Source: Merluccius polli (taxonomy: Eukaryota > Chordata > Actinopteri > Gadiformes > Merlucciidae). From it: DNA of 64,000 nucleotides. Shown here piece by piece: positions 22,593 through 33,711 of the stretch (position 1 is its first letter; every line of letters starts with the position of its first letter). The position numbers and the translations under genes were made by a program. Under the pieces are notes generated by a model, which did no database searches, was not told the DNA's origin, and saw nothing but the letters and a program-made list of their open reading frames with translations. Where the stretch lies: NCBI GenBank assembly GCA_030340625.1, contig JAOPHQ010003127.1, positions 1,412,001 through 1,476,000 of the forward strand, in the 5' to 3' direction.

Positions 22593-23499
22593 ACTTCCAG
22601 CTCTTTCCACGAACGCAATCAGTCCAATCGGGCTGAAAGTTGCGGACTTTCTTTTCGGGCTTTTTCCTTTTTAACATTTTGATTAGCGCCAGGGGTGGAC
22701 TGGCCATCGGGGCCGACGCACATCTTTGGGCCGGCCCAGGACTGTCATAAAAATTAAAAATAAAGTAATTTGGCCCAACCGGAGGCGGTGTGTTACGATC
22801 GCGCCCCCCCCCCGGTCGATCTTCGGACCGGGGTGTGTTATGCGCATCCCGCGCATTACTCAGATAGACTGTAACTGCCTATTTGCCACGAAGCCTTGTC
22901 ATTATAGGGCCAGCGTGCGTGCGTGTGTGTGTGCGTGTTGGGAGAGTCGGGTTGATTAAAAAAAATACGGTTTTCTCCGAATGTAATGACGTGTTTCAAT
23001 CGACACAGCTCTCCCCTAGTATTGACTGTTATTTTAGCATTATATTAGGGTAGACAGTCTGATTCCTTGATTACATTTTTTTCCCCCCTCAACTAATTTC
23101 GTCCGAGAGCCCTGGCCGTCGGCAAAAGAGCCACATGTGGCTCGCGAGCCATAGGTTCCCGACCCCTGCCTTAAGGTATGTGATTAGTTTTTTCAAGAGT
23201 GTAAGGGTGAAAGGAAGACGAATATCATTGCCTTGAGGTTTCTCTTTCTTAAGGCCATTAAGCAGAAGACGGACAGATGGGTTCCCTAGCAGGCTGATGG
23301 TGGATGGATCCAGACAGCGCAGATGGAACTGAATACCTGCGACTAGGCCTTTAATGGAAGAAGGCTGCATTTTTTGGGATTCAAACAATAAACTAAAAAG
23401 GCACATACGATGGAAATATTGACGGGCAGAACTTCTGCAGAGAAGGTGGTACAAAAGGAGGTGAAATAAGACCATGCAGAGTCGTACATCTTTAAAGTA

Positions 23500-24104
23500 G
23501 ATTTAGCTAAGCCTGATCGCATATAGTGAGCAGCAGATAGCATGTATGATTGCATGGTTGTGTTTAATCTAACACTGTTTGGGGGAATGGGGGGCAAGTT
23601 AGGCTGGATGGCGCTGCCTCCGGGCACAGCAGGCGAAATTCTGTAATCCAAACCGGGACAAGGAATCAGCAATTTTGTTATCCAATCCTGGAATGTGAGC
23701 TGCTCTAATAATGAAATACCCAACACGGATAACCAAGTTAGGCGCCTTACGAATCTATTAATAAAAGGAACTGAAGAACGCCCTTTGTTAATGATGTTAA
23801 CAGTTGTCTCATGTCACAAAAAAATATGATTTGTTTCCTTGACCAGTCTTTTCCCACACGGAAGACATGAAACAACAATTGGGTACATTTCCATTAAAGC
23901 AGTAGAAGAGGCATTAGCTGGCAAGACAACAGTTCTTTTGGCCATGTGTCTGCGAACCACTGAAAAATACCCACCGAAAACAGAAGGGGCAGCGTCTGTG
24001 TATAATTTCATGGCAATTGATGGTTCTAGCTGCTCATTATAAAAGAAGGAGATGCCATTCCATTTATCGCACAGAAGAGACCAGGGGCCGTATTCACAAA
24101 GCAT
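23500..24104 (-). pseudogene. RNase H region of the DIRS/Ngaro-like element
   Basis: The frame at 24104-23814 includes MKLYTDAAPSVFGGYF and ALMEMYPIVVSC, the first Asp and the Glu region of a retroelement RNase H as found in DIRS-like elements. Further blocks (KGRSSVPFINRFVRRL and LLCPEAAPS) follow in other frames down to about 23600. It is upstream of, and in the same direction as, the recombinase, which fits the RT-RH-YR order of these elements. The reverse transcriptase is missing: a Harbinger insertion at 24084 truncates the region. Frameshifts make it inactive. Confidence 0.7.
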
Positions 24105-24813
24105 TTTATCTTACCGCTAGGAGTGCTCCTAACTCGCGCTAAAACATTTTACGTAGGAGTTTTTTCTTAAAAGTTATTCACAAAGCCGCTGAGACCTACT
24201 CATACTAAGGATAAATCACTAAGAGTGACGCGCCGTTGCTATGGATTACGTCGATTCTCGTGCACGAGTTTGGAAGCGGTCAGTGCGGTGATTGGTTGTT
24301 CAGAGCAGGCGGTCTCTGTGGAAACGAGCCCACTGAATCACCGAAGAACAAGGAAATAGCCTCGGCTAGAAATTCCTATCAAATAGTTATCGACAGTGCA
24401 GTTAGCAGAATACACGCATGATGACAAGTTTGTGCAGACCACGATAATGACGTTGTAGCCTATGCACGTTAAAGAGAGAGAGATAAACAATAAAAACAAT
24501 AAAAATACGTAAGTTGCATTAATTCAAGGAGGCAATTAAAAGCACCCTGCAAACTATTATTCAATGAGCATATCTCCACTATTCAACACTTTTAATAAAA
24601 GCCCATACCGGTTGTGGAGAATGGCGCATACAGTGATCACTGTGATCACATCCTCTCTCCACAAGATTTCGTGTATTTTTGTGTGCCCTAACATATATGG
24701 AGGAACACAGCAAATAATAATAAATATGGATTCAACAAATAAAAGGCGACAAAGAGCTAATACGATGTTTTTTACGCATAGGACTAATCGTAATCTGCGT
24801 AATCACTTGCATG

Positions 24814-25912
<1,099 letters not shown>

Positions 25913-26145
25913 TCCGATTCTTTGTGAATAGGTCTTAGTGAGTTAGGAGTCCTCTCGAGGACTTTTAAGCTCTCCTAGACTTAGGTGCTACTTTTAGGCC
26001 TAAGATCCTTTGTGAATTGCTCTTAGTGAAAAAAAATAGGAGTCCTAAATTTAAGACTGACACGCCCATTATTTTTAGGAGTTTCTCCTAAATTCGCCAG
26101 TTAGGAGCTACTTTTAGCGCTAAGATCCTTTGTGAATACGGCCCC

Positions 26146-26654
26146 TGGACTGGAGCTCTTTTGCCGAGTACGAGTATTATACGAGTAATACGAGTCAATA
26201 TCTGTGCTCGGATTGAATGAAAATCCTCATTGGGTTCTGTGATAGGCTACAGCGCCCCTCCCCTACACAATGCAGATGTGTTGTTGTGTCCCGCTCTGAT
26301 CACTCACACACAGAACAGCTCTCTGTCTCTCCCTCAGTCACTCAGGTTCGCGGGTCGTTTTCCGTTAATGTTTAGGGTTTCTTCAGCTTCAGGTTTGTTA
26401 TTACTTAGGTTGGTACTTACTTATGAACCAGTAGAGTTCTGGTAAATGTGGGTTCGTTCAGACGTGGTGCCGACTCGCGTTGCGTCTCTGCCTGTCGGAG
26501 ATTTTTTTTTCTTTTTCTTTTTTTAACCGTCATCTGGCTGCCTGGCTCTAACCAGTTTTTTTTTACTTCACGCACGGTGTCCGACACTTTCTTGCTGTAT
26601 TTCGTGAAAAAATAAAGCTAGTAGTGGTATAAATATTGGAAATCAAGCTACACA

Positions 26655-26692
<38 letters not shown>

Positions 26693-27793
26693 CTCTCTCC
26701 CTCTCCCTGCCGGTCGTCGGATTTTTTTTTTTTTTTTTTTCCAATGCTGATGCTGTCCTGTAAATAGTTTTCTAATCAGCAATAAATAACAATTTCTGAT
26801 CAACCCATATCAATTGCATGCTTAAAATAACATACCGGTTAAAACCGGTATCCGGGTTAGGCCCCGCCCACTCCGAGTACATATACAGATAATTCATATG
26901 GTTAACAGATACAGATAATGCTGTACTCGCTCATCCCTAGTTATTTATGAGTCCTCGCTAAAATAATAGGATAATGCAGTGAACACACTTCAACGATGGG
27001 TCACACCGCGAGCGACATGAGCAGCAGGGGGCGCTGTGGCCGCTGGCTGCTGCCTGCCGTCGCCAGGGGGCGGGGCTTCAAGCAGCACTGCAGACATCAA
27101 GTTCGGTTGCGCCCATTGCAATATGAAGTTTGTAGTAGAGCTATTCGGCAGGCCGGCTTGACAAGCATGTTCAAATAACAATTTCCACATTTCCCCTGTT
27201 TATTATTTAGTAATCAAAATAACAGAAATGGAGATAAAGCATTATAAAGTGCAAAACACACTAGCGCCGCGGCGCGTCTATGACAAGTGCCGCCCCTAGC
27301 ACCCATAGGAAGCGTCGCGTCTCCGGAGCAGAAGAAAAAAAAAAGAAAAGAAAAAAGCTTTTCGGCGGCACTTGACGCTGTGAAATAGGACAGTGGCGTG
27401 TAGCGGGTTGCTGCTTCGCGCCGATGCCGCTCATTTGCATAAAGTTAAACTAATTTCAACTCTCCTCGTCGCTCTGGACGCTAGCATCGCGCTGCTCGCT
27501 GCCGCCGTGGCGCCGGCCGCTCCTCGTCGCCAGCTCTCATTGAAAATGAATGACTGCCGGCTGCTTTTGCTGCTCATGTCACTCGCGGCCGTGGATAACT
27601 CGTTTCCTCTGCCCGACTCTGGCTGGATCAGCTGGTTGTAGGGTTTGTGGCGTTATAACATGGTTGAAGGGTGTTTTGTCCGTTTTTTTAAATATTTATT
27701 TATCGGCCATTATAAATGCCGATACCGATAGTTTGGAAAATGCCTAATATCGGCTGATAATATCGGCCCGCCGATATATCGGTCGGGCTCTAG
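26146..27793. other. Repeat mosaic with two DNA-transposon ends
   Basis: The sequence 'gtactcgctcatccctag' (26923-26940) and 'cgatatatcggtcgggctctag' (27772-27793) look like right ends of hAT-type elements. Their left partners were not found. (CA)n and T runs lie at 26650-26740, and a GC-rich stretch at 27000-27600 resembles Harbinger-derived MITE sequence. No gene is supported. Confidence 0.4.
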
Positions 27794-27799
27794 GGGATA

Positions 27800-28330
27800 C
27801 TACTATCTCAGGGGTCTCAGAGCTCGATGTGTGAATAATATTAAGTAGTCGCTGGTGTTGTGGGAGGACTGTCGGTCCGGCATGAAACCAGTTATAACCG
27901 GATAAACCAGAGATAACCGAAGGCAACACCCGCTGGAGACGGAGAACGAGGATTTTTGAGAGAATTTTAAGGTCTACATCAAGGAGCGAGATCGGTCTGT
28001 AGCTCTTGCACTATCTCCCTTTTTAAATTAGGGAGATAGTGGCCCTCGACAGGGTGTCTGGCAGCCGACCAATTAGAAATGCCTCATTATACACGTCTCT
28101 AAGGACTGGAGCCAGGAGATCTGAGAAAGTTTTATAATATTCCGCGGTAAAGCCATCCGGTCCCGGTGACTTACTACTCTGTAATGATTTAATGGCTTCC
28201 TGAACCTCAACAGTTGTTATGAGTCCTCCCAAGCCTCTTGCCATTTCAACGTCTATTTGAGGAAAGATAATATTGCTAAATGTATCGTGTTTAACTGGGG
28301 GGTGATCAGAACTGTAAAGATCAGTGTTAA
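27800..28330 (-). pseudogene. L1/Tx1-type LINE reverse transcriptase fragment
   Basis: The frame 28244-28023 reads LITTVEVQEAIKSLQSSKSP GPDGFTAEYY, then FLIGRLPDTLSRATISLI, the start of the reverse transcriptase domain of L1/Tx1-type LINEs. After a frameshift come RSRSLM and KILVLRLQ-like remnants, then VLPSVISGLSGYNWFHAGPT and LLNIIHTSSSETPEIVVS. The catalytic FADD box is not present because the fragment ends at about 27795 beside a hAT terminus. On the upstream side it abuts the truncated gag of the gypsy element at about 28336. It is a dead fragment. Confidence 0.75.
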
Positions 28331-28335
28331 CCAGC

Positions 28336-30415
28336 CGCCTTAACCAGCAGGAGGACCAGATGTCCGCCCTGCAACAGGGAGTGAAAGTGCTGGCAGACAG
28401 TCAATAGGAGTTCAGGTCTGACATGACAGCTCATGTGACTCTCTTGACCACCCAGATTCATCAGATGCTTGCTCACCTGACCAAAGACACCTCAGCCACA
28501 CCTTCCCCGGCGACTGCCGTAGCACCACCAGCCCCGGGTGCCCATGCCCTGGCTCCCCGTCTCGCTCCACCTGAAAAATTCTCTGGTGAGTCTGGTGTTA
28601 CGAATAAATAACAGCACATGTATCAACAGGCTGTAATATCCTCACATAGCCACAAGGGAACAGGACCAAATATATAAACTGTATTAACCGCACCTGGCCA
28701 CCAGATGGCAGCAAATAATACACTGGGGGCGGGCGCTCAACACTAGCCAATCAGAGCATATTACACGCCATAGAGGCCACGCCTGCCCAGGTACTATCGA
28801 GCGCACACAAGCAGGAGAGGGCGGAAACTCTAGAGGCAGCATATCTATTAGATATCCAGCTAAGAGTCGCTCCACGCGTGAATAATACAATTCCTCTCCT
28901 TTTGCTTCATAGATAATAGACCTAAACCTAAAACAAATAAAGTGAGTTGAAAGCGATCCTGTGTCGGCGGCCTTCTTCCTCAAAGAACATCACTACACTG
29001 GAGAATGCCAGTCGTTCATTGTGGACTGTGAAATGCACTACGAACAATAGCCATCAGCCTTCCCCACAGAAAGATCCAAGGTGGCATTCATGATCTCCCA
29101 TCTAACTGGAAGAGCACGGGCCTGGATTACAGCGGAATGGTCCCATGGGTCGCCGATCTGTCAATCCGTGGATCGGTTCACAGAGGCGTTGAGGAGAGTT
29201 TTCGATCCTACCATGTCAGGCAGAGAAACGGCACGCAAGTTGAGCAGCATCAGGCAAGGTATGGATTCTGTCTCTGATTATGCCATCCGCTTCCGCACCT
29301 TAGCCACTGATAGCGGATGGAATTCCACGGCACTGTACGATGCTTTTATCAAAGGACTGTTGGATCCTATACAGGATTTATTGGTTCCCCTCGATCTACC
29401 TGAGGATCTTGACTCTGTGATCGCGCTAGCGGTCAGAACTGACCACCGCTTGGCTGAGCGGAGAAGGGACAAATCACGAGCTACAGTTTCCTGGGACTAC
29501 GCCAGAGGTCGTCCTTCGCCTGCTTCACACGCTTGGAGGGATTCTCTCCGTCCGTCATCACCAGTTCCTAGGAGAGCAGCGCCCCCCAGCGACACGGAGG
29601 AGTCCATGCAGCCAGGTAGGGCTAAATTGTCTGCAGAGGAGCGACGAAGCCGCCTACAGGAAGGGAGGTGCTTCTATTGTGGGAAACAGGGACATCTGCT
29701 GGTAGCATGCCCAGTTAAGGAGAAAGCTCACCAGCTGAAGGAGGGGTTCCATGTGAGTTACTCCTCCACCACTGACAGCCCCTCCCGCTCTTTAACTGAC
29801 ATTCAGGTAAAACACAAAGACATCACAGTTTCTCTGAAAGTATTAATTGACTCTGGGACTGATGAAAGTTTCATGGATTGGAGTTTTGCTCACAAACTGA
29901 ATGTTAAGACTGAATCTCTACCTCAGCCCTTGGAGGCTAGTGCCCTAGATGGCAGCCTCATTTTTAATGTAACCCATGTAACTGAGCCAGTAGAAGTAGC
30001 AATTGAGGATCATCATGAACTTATGTCATTCCACCTGATTAACTCTGCCCAACACCTTCTGATCCTGGGATTCCCCTGGCTCAAGAAACATAACCCCGAC
30101 TGGTGTTCAGGGAAGGTTATGGGATGGGGAGGAACAGGGCTTGAACCGAACAAAAAGGTGGAAATTGGGGTGGGTGCTGACCTTAACTCGGTTTCTGTTC
30201 CATCCCACACAGAGTTAAAGGTCGACCGGCCTGACCTGACCTCCATTCCCGGGTGCTACCATGTTCTCGGGGAGGTATTCAGTAAAAGTAAGGCCACGTC
30301 TCTACCACCCCATCGACCATATGACTGCCCTATCGACCTCATCCCGGGGGCACCGATCACCAAGGGGAGGTTATATTCCATTTCTGTTCCGGAAAAGATT
30401 GCCATGACTCAATGA
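28336..30415 (+). pseudogene. Gypsy gag and protease
   Basis: Gag starts in mid-gene (MSALQQGVKVLADSQ, then stop) and continues TAHVTLLTTQIHQML to PPEKFSGESG at 28595, where the solo LTR enters. It resumes at 28998 with GECQSFIVDCEMHYE, a stop, then a long open frame from 29081. In that frame residues 1-130 are capsid-like (RARAWITAEW, FDPTMSGRETARKLSSIRQG), 197-210 form the CX2CX4HX4C knuckle (CFYCGKQGHLLVAC), 255-262 hold the protease active site (LIDSGTDE) and 327-340 ILGFPWLKKHNP. The frame ends at 30415, where a shift leads into the reverse transcriptase start. Confidence 0.9.
28596..28997 (+). mobile_element. Solo LTR, family X, copy 1
   Basis: 402 bp, begins TGTTACGAAT and ends CACTACA, with CTGG on both sides (28592-28595 and 28998-29001). 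An 'aaataaagtgag' signal is near the 3' end. It splits gag cleanly after ESG. Three more copies of this family are in the window. Confidence 0.9.
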
Positions 30416-30541
30416 GTATATTGAGGCATCCTTAAAAACAGGACTCATCCGCCCCTCATCCTCCCCAGCAGGGGCAGGGTTTTTCTTTGTGGGGAAAAAA
30501 GATGGTTCCCTGAGACCCTGAATTGACTATGGACCTCTGAA

Positions 30542-31124
30542 CAGTGTTGGGAGTAACGAGTTACCAAAGTAATGCATTACTGTAACGCATTACTTTTTGC
30601 TGTAACGTGGTAATGTAAGGCATTACAAAAATATAATTGGTAATATTTTACTCGGTACAAATCTCAGTAACGCACGTTACAATGCATTTTAAACCCGAAA
30701 TTAAGTGGTGTGTTGTTTTTATACAAACACCGCGAGATTAGCAGAGGAGAAAAAAATCCGCGCAAATGTTTACTTCCTGTTAGACTTCTACTAGAGAACT
30801 ATCGATCGAGGACACGATGACTGCAGCAGCGGAGTTGGACTCTACATTCGGGACTCCCGAATGTAGAGTCCAACTCCGCTGCTGCACCACATCACCTCCT
30901 ACTGGATGTCTTAATGAGCTGCATTGAACGCAATAAGATCTATTGAGAACGCCAAATCCATATTTCCAGTTATTTTGATGAAAGTAATGTAAAAGTAATG
31001 CAAAAGTAGTGTAATGCCTTACAATTCAAAGACAGTAATATTGTAATGTAACGAATTACTTTGAAATGACAGTAATAAGTAATAAGTAATGAATTACATA
31101 TTTGAAGTAACTTGCCCAACACTG
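30542..31124. mobile_element. hAT-type MITE, 583 bp
   Basis: Ends 'cagtgttgggagtaacgag' and its near-inverse, with 8-bp duplication CCTCTGAA (30534-30541 and 31125-31132). The ends carry many 'gtaatg/cattac' blocks. It interrupts the gypsy reverse transcriptase. Its centre holds a perfect 32-bp hairpin. Confidence 0.92.
30822..30886. repeat. Perfect hairpin, 32-bp arms, 1-base loop
   Basis: The arm at 30822-30853 starts 'tgcagcagcggagttgg'. The arm at 30855-30886 is its exact reverse complement. The single base 30854 is the axis. Confidence 0.97.
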
Positions 31125-31713
31125 CCTCTGAATGACATCACCATTAAGAATCGGTACCCTCTGCCTCTCATGTCATCTGCTTTCGAACAACTGCAACAGG
31201 CCAAGATTTTTACAAAGCTTGACCTGAGAAACGCATACCACCTGGTCCGCATTAGAGAGGGGGATGAGTGGAAGACTGGGTTTAACACGCCTTCCGGGCA
31301 TTACGAATACCTGGTGATGCCATTTGGACTGACTAATGCCACTGCAGTGTTTCAGGCACTAATCAATGACGTACTGAGGGAATTCCTCAACCAGTTTGTG
31401 TTTGTCTATTTGGATTAGGGCTGTGCGATATGGGAAAAAATGAATATCCCGATACATTTTCTCAATTTCACGATACACGATATATATCTCGATATTTTGA
31501 AATCTCCTTTAAATGACCCCATGAAATCACACTTTTACCCTTTACTGTTTTCACTACAATCCCTGGAGATTATATACCATTCTTGGTTAACTTCACAGGT
31601 GGTATCCATCCAAAACATTTCATATTTTCATAGTGATTAACCACAACTGAGTTGAAATAAGACTGCCTTTTTTATTCAAACAAAGCATTAAATCCAAAAA
31701 CAAGAGAGAGAGA

Positions 31714-31774
31714 GGCTACAACAATGCTCATTTTTTAAAGTGCAAACTCAAGTTTAACCAACTCATTTATCCTG

Positions 31775-31833
<59 letters not shown>

Positions 31834-31892
31834 GCTACAACAATGCTCATTTTTTAAAGTGCAAACTCAAGTTTAACCAACTCATTTAACCT

Positions 31893-31954
<62 letters not shown>
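31714..31954. repeat. Tandem units with (GA)n tracts
   Basis: A unit of about 120 bp ('gctacaacaatgctcatttt' ... 'gtgtgtg' then GA repeat) occurs twice, and the start of a third follows at 31955. GA tracts lie at 31784-31830 and 31908-31954. Confidence 0.9.
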
Positions 31955-31957
<3 letters not shown>

Positions 31958-32585
31958 ACAATGCTCATTTTTTTAGGTTTTGTGCTAAGAACACAAGCCT
32001 ATCTACGGCTTCTGGTTTCAGAGATGCTCTGTGACAAGTGACTACATTCCCACTTGTACTAAATACTCTTTCGGATGGAGAACTGGTTGCCTGCACACAC
32101 AGGTACTTCTTTGCTAGATGTCTTAAATTTGGGAACATTTGTTCATGCTCCTTCCACCATAGCAATGGATCTGATTCACTGTCCGCATCAACAGTCTGCA
32201 AGTAAGTAGACAACTCTGTTGTCAGCTGCTCCTTGCTTGAGCCTGAGGTTGTAGTGGAGGGTGCTCGTGCCTTTTTAAAGAAGCTCCCTAGGGTCTTCTT
32301 TTTCGGGGGCTCTGTTGATGCATGTGGCTCTGCTACTGACGGGTCATCTGGCTGACCACCTGTGACAGACTATAGCACGGGACTTAATGACCTCCACACG
32401 GTCCTCATCGATGTAGGCTGTTTTAAATCTGGGGTCCAGTAGGCCAGCCATGTCCAGAAGATCATTGGTGGCCACATCATCAAACTTCTCCTTTAGATAG
32501 TCCATGATAGTGGCCCTGATTGACTTGGTAAGGTCAGTATCCCCTTCCTGAACTGCCAAGATGTTGGAGTGAAAAAGATGAAGCA

Positions 32586-32978
32586 TGTGGGGTTTGTGTC
32601 CCGGGGAAGAAGGCTGCCGACAACAGGAACGCTTATAACTCACTTTATTTGTTTAGGTTTAAGTTATTTAACTATGAACCAGAAGGAGAAGTATTATATG
32701 TATATCACGCCGCGTGGAGAACCCCAAGCGTTGCATCCTCAGTCGCTTTGCTTCCTTCCTATGCGCTGCCTGGGGTGTTCTGACTTGAGCCGGCGACTTC
32801 CACCGGTAGTCACTGGGCAGGAGGCGTGGCCTCCATGACGCACAATGGCTAGCGTTAAGCGCCGCCCCCAGTATATTGTTTGCCGCCATCATGTGTTGAG
32901 GTGCAGTTACTACAACTTGTATATTTATTACTACTCTTTTGAGCTGCTGATACATATGCTTATTATTTATCCGCAACA
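32586..32978 (-). mobile_element. Solo LTR, family X, copy 2 (reverse orientation, diverged)
   Basis: On the minus strand it begins TGTTGCGGAT and ends ACCCCACA, 393 bp. The 4-bp flank AGCA on the plus strand occurs at 32582-32585 and 32979-32982. It shares 'ctcactttatttg', the CACC-rich part and the 'cccccagtatattg' block with the other copies but is more diverged. Confidence 0.85.
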
Positions 32979-33530
32979 AGCACAGGCTTAACAAATGACA
33001 CAGTGACATAACCCTCCCCAGATAGAGCATCTGTAAACTCTACAAGGGGTTTCAGAGCTTTGTTTACGGATTCAAGAACGTCCACGTCTTGCCATGTTGG
33101 AACAAGATGCCGAGAGCTCTTGTTCGCAGCCAGAACCTGTGCGATGGCTTGCTCCTGCTCCAGTATTCTCTCAATCATATGTTGACGGGATCCCCATCGT
33201 GTAGGAGACTCACTTATTAGTTGATGTGGAGGCAGGTTTAGTGTTCTCTGTACAGCAGCCATTTCTCTCCTTTTCTTCCAACTGAAAGAAAAGCTGCTCA
33301 CCACTTTCTTGCAGACCCCCACAGCACGGTCAATACGGGCATCTTTCATGCTTTTCTCTGAGGAATGAAAACATAATACACATTCATTATAGGCTTATAA
33401 ATATTAAGGCTAAATAATCTAATTTACACAAATAACGAATTTAGGCAGCAATTTATTTAGGCCTATATGTAGGCCATTGCAATAAATTAAACTAAGATAT
33501 TATAAACTCATTTTGATACAATGTGTGCAC

Positions 33531-33711
33531 AGAGCCGGTTCAGACCTCCATGGGGCCCTAGGCAAAATTCGGCTAAGGGGATGGTTGACGGGGTGGGGGG
33601 TTGGATGGGTGCGATGCGATCTTTTTTTTTTTTTTTTTTTTCACGGGGCCTCTATTAGTTTGCGGGGCCCTACGCAACATGCGTAGTGTGCGTATTGGGT
33701 GAACCAGTACT
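33531..33711. mobile_element. 181-bp hAT-type MITE in the transposase intron
   Basis: Left end 'agagccggttca' and right end 'tgaaccagtact' are near-inverse. The 8-bp duplication GTGTGCAC lies at 33523-33530 and 33712-33719. The interior holds 'ggggccctaggc' and a T22 run. Confidence 0.85.

Larger units (their letters stand above)
21060..23168. mobile_element. hAT-type non-autonomous element, itself carrying insertions
   Basis: The ends are 'caggggtcgggaacct' and its inverse, flanked by an 8-bp duplication CCTTAAGG (21052-21059 and 23169-23176), the hAT signature. It interrupts the recombinase gene. Inside it sit a 132-bp MITE and a 1165-bp hAT-like element, and possibly another hAT-type unit starting near 22692 ('caggggtggactggcc'), whose other end I could not find. 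No transposase frame. Confidence 0.9.
20472..23490 (-). pseudogene. Tyrosine recombinase of a DIRS/Ngaro-like retrotransposon, split
   Basis: This is a tyrosine recombinase that would integrate a circular cDNA. The N-terminal half lies at 23490-23177 (SSIKGLVAGIQFHLRCLD ... LPFTLTLLKKLITYL). A 2.1-kb hAT insertion at 21060-23168 separates it from the catalytic half. That half shows FYGFLRGGKFTTRTGS (first Arg), PHSFRIGAATTAA (HxxR) and MGRWSSSAYERYLQP (Trp and the nucleophile Tyr), so the R-H-R-Y set is recognisable. A frameshift near 20810 divides the catalytic half into two frames. The three palindrome-rich repeats lie immediately downstream. Non-functional because of insertion and frameshift. 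Confidence 0.8.

Noticed and set aside
22692..23090. Another hAT-type element starting 'caggggtggactggcc'
   Set aside because: No inverse right end or 8-bp duplication could be found.
23814..24104. Independent small gene
   Set aside because: It is the RNase H part of the DIRS/Ngaro-like element, cut by a Harbinger insertion.
26146..26940. Complete hAT element between the Harbinger end and 'catccctag'
   Set aside because: The left end does not match the right end as an inverted repeat and no 8-bp duplication is present.
27393..27641. Leu-rich, signal-peptide-like open frame
   Set aside because: GC-rich repeat sequence resembling Harbinger-derived MITEs, with no splice or homology support.
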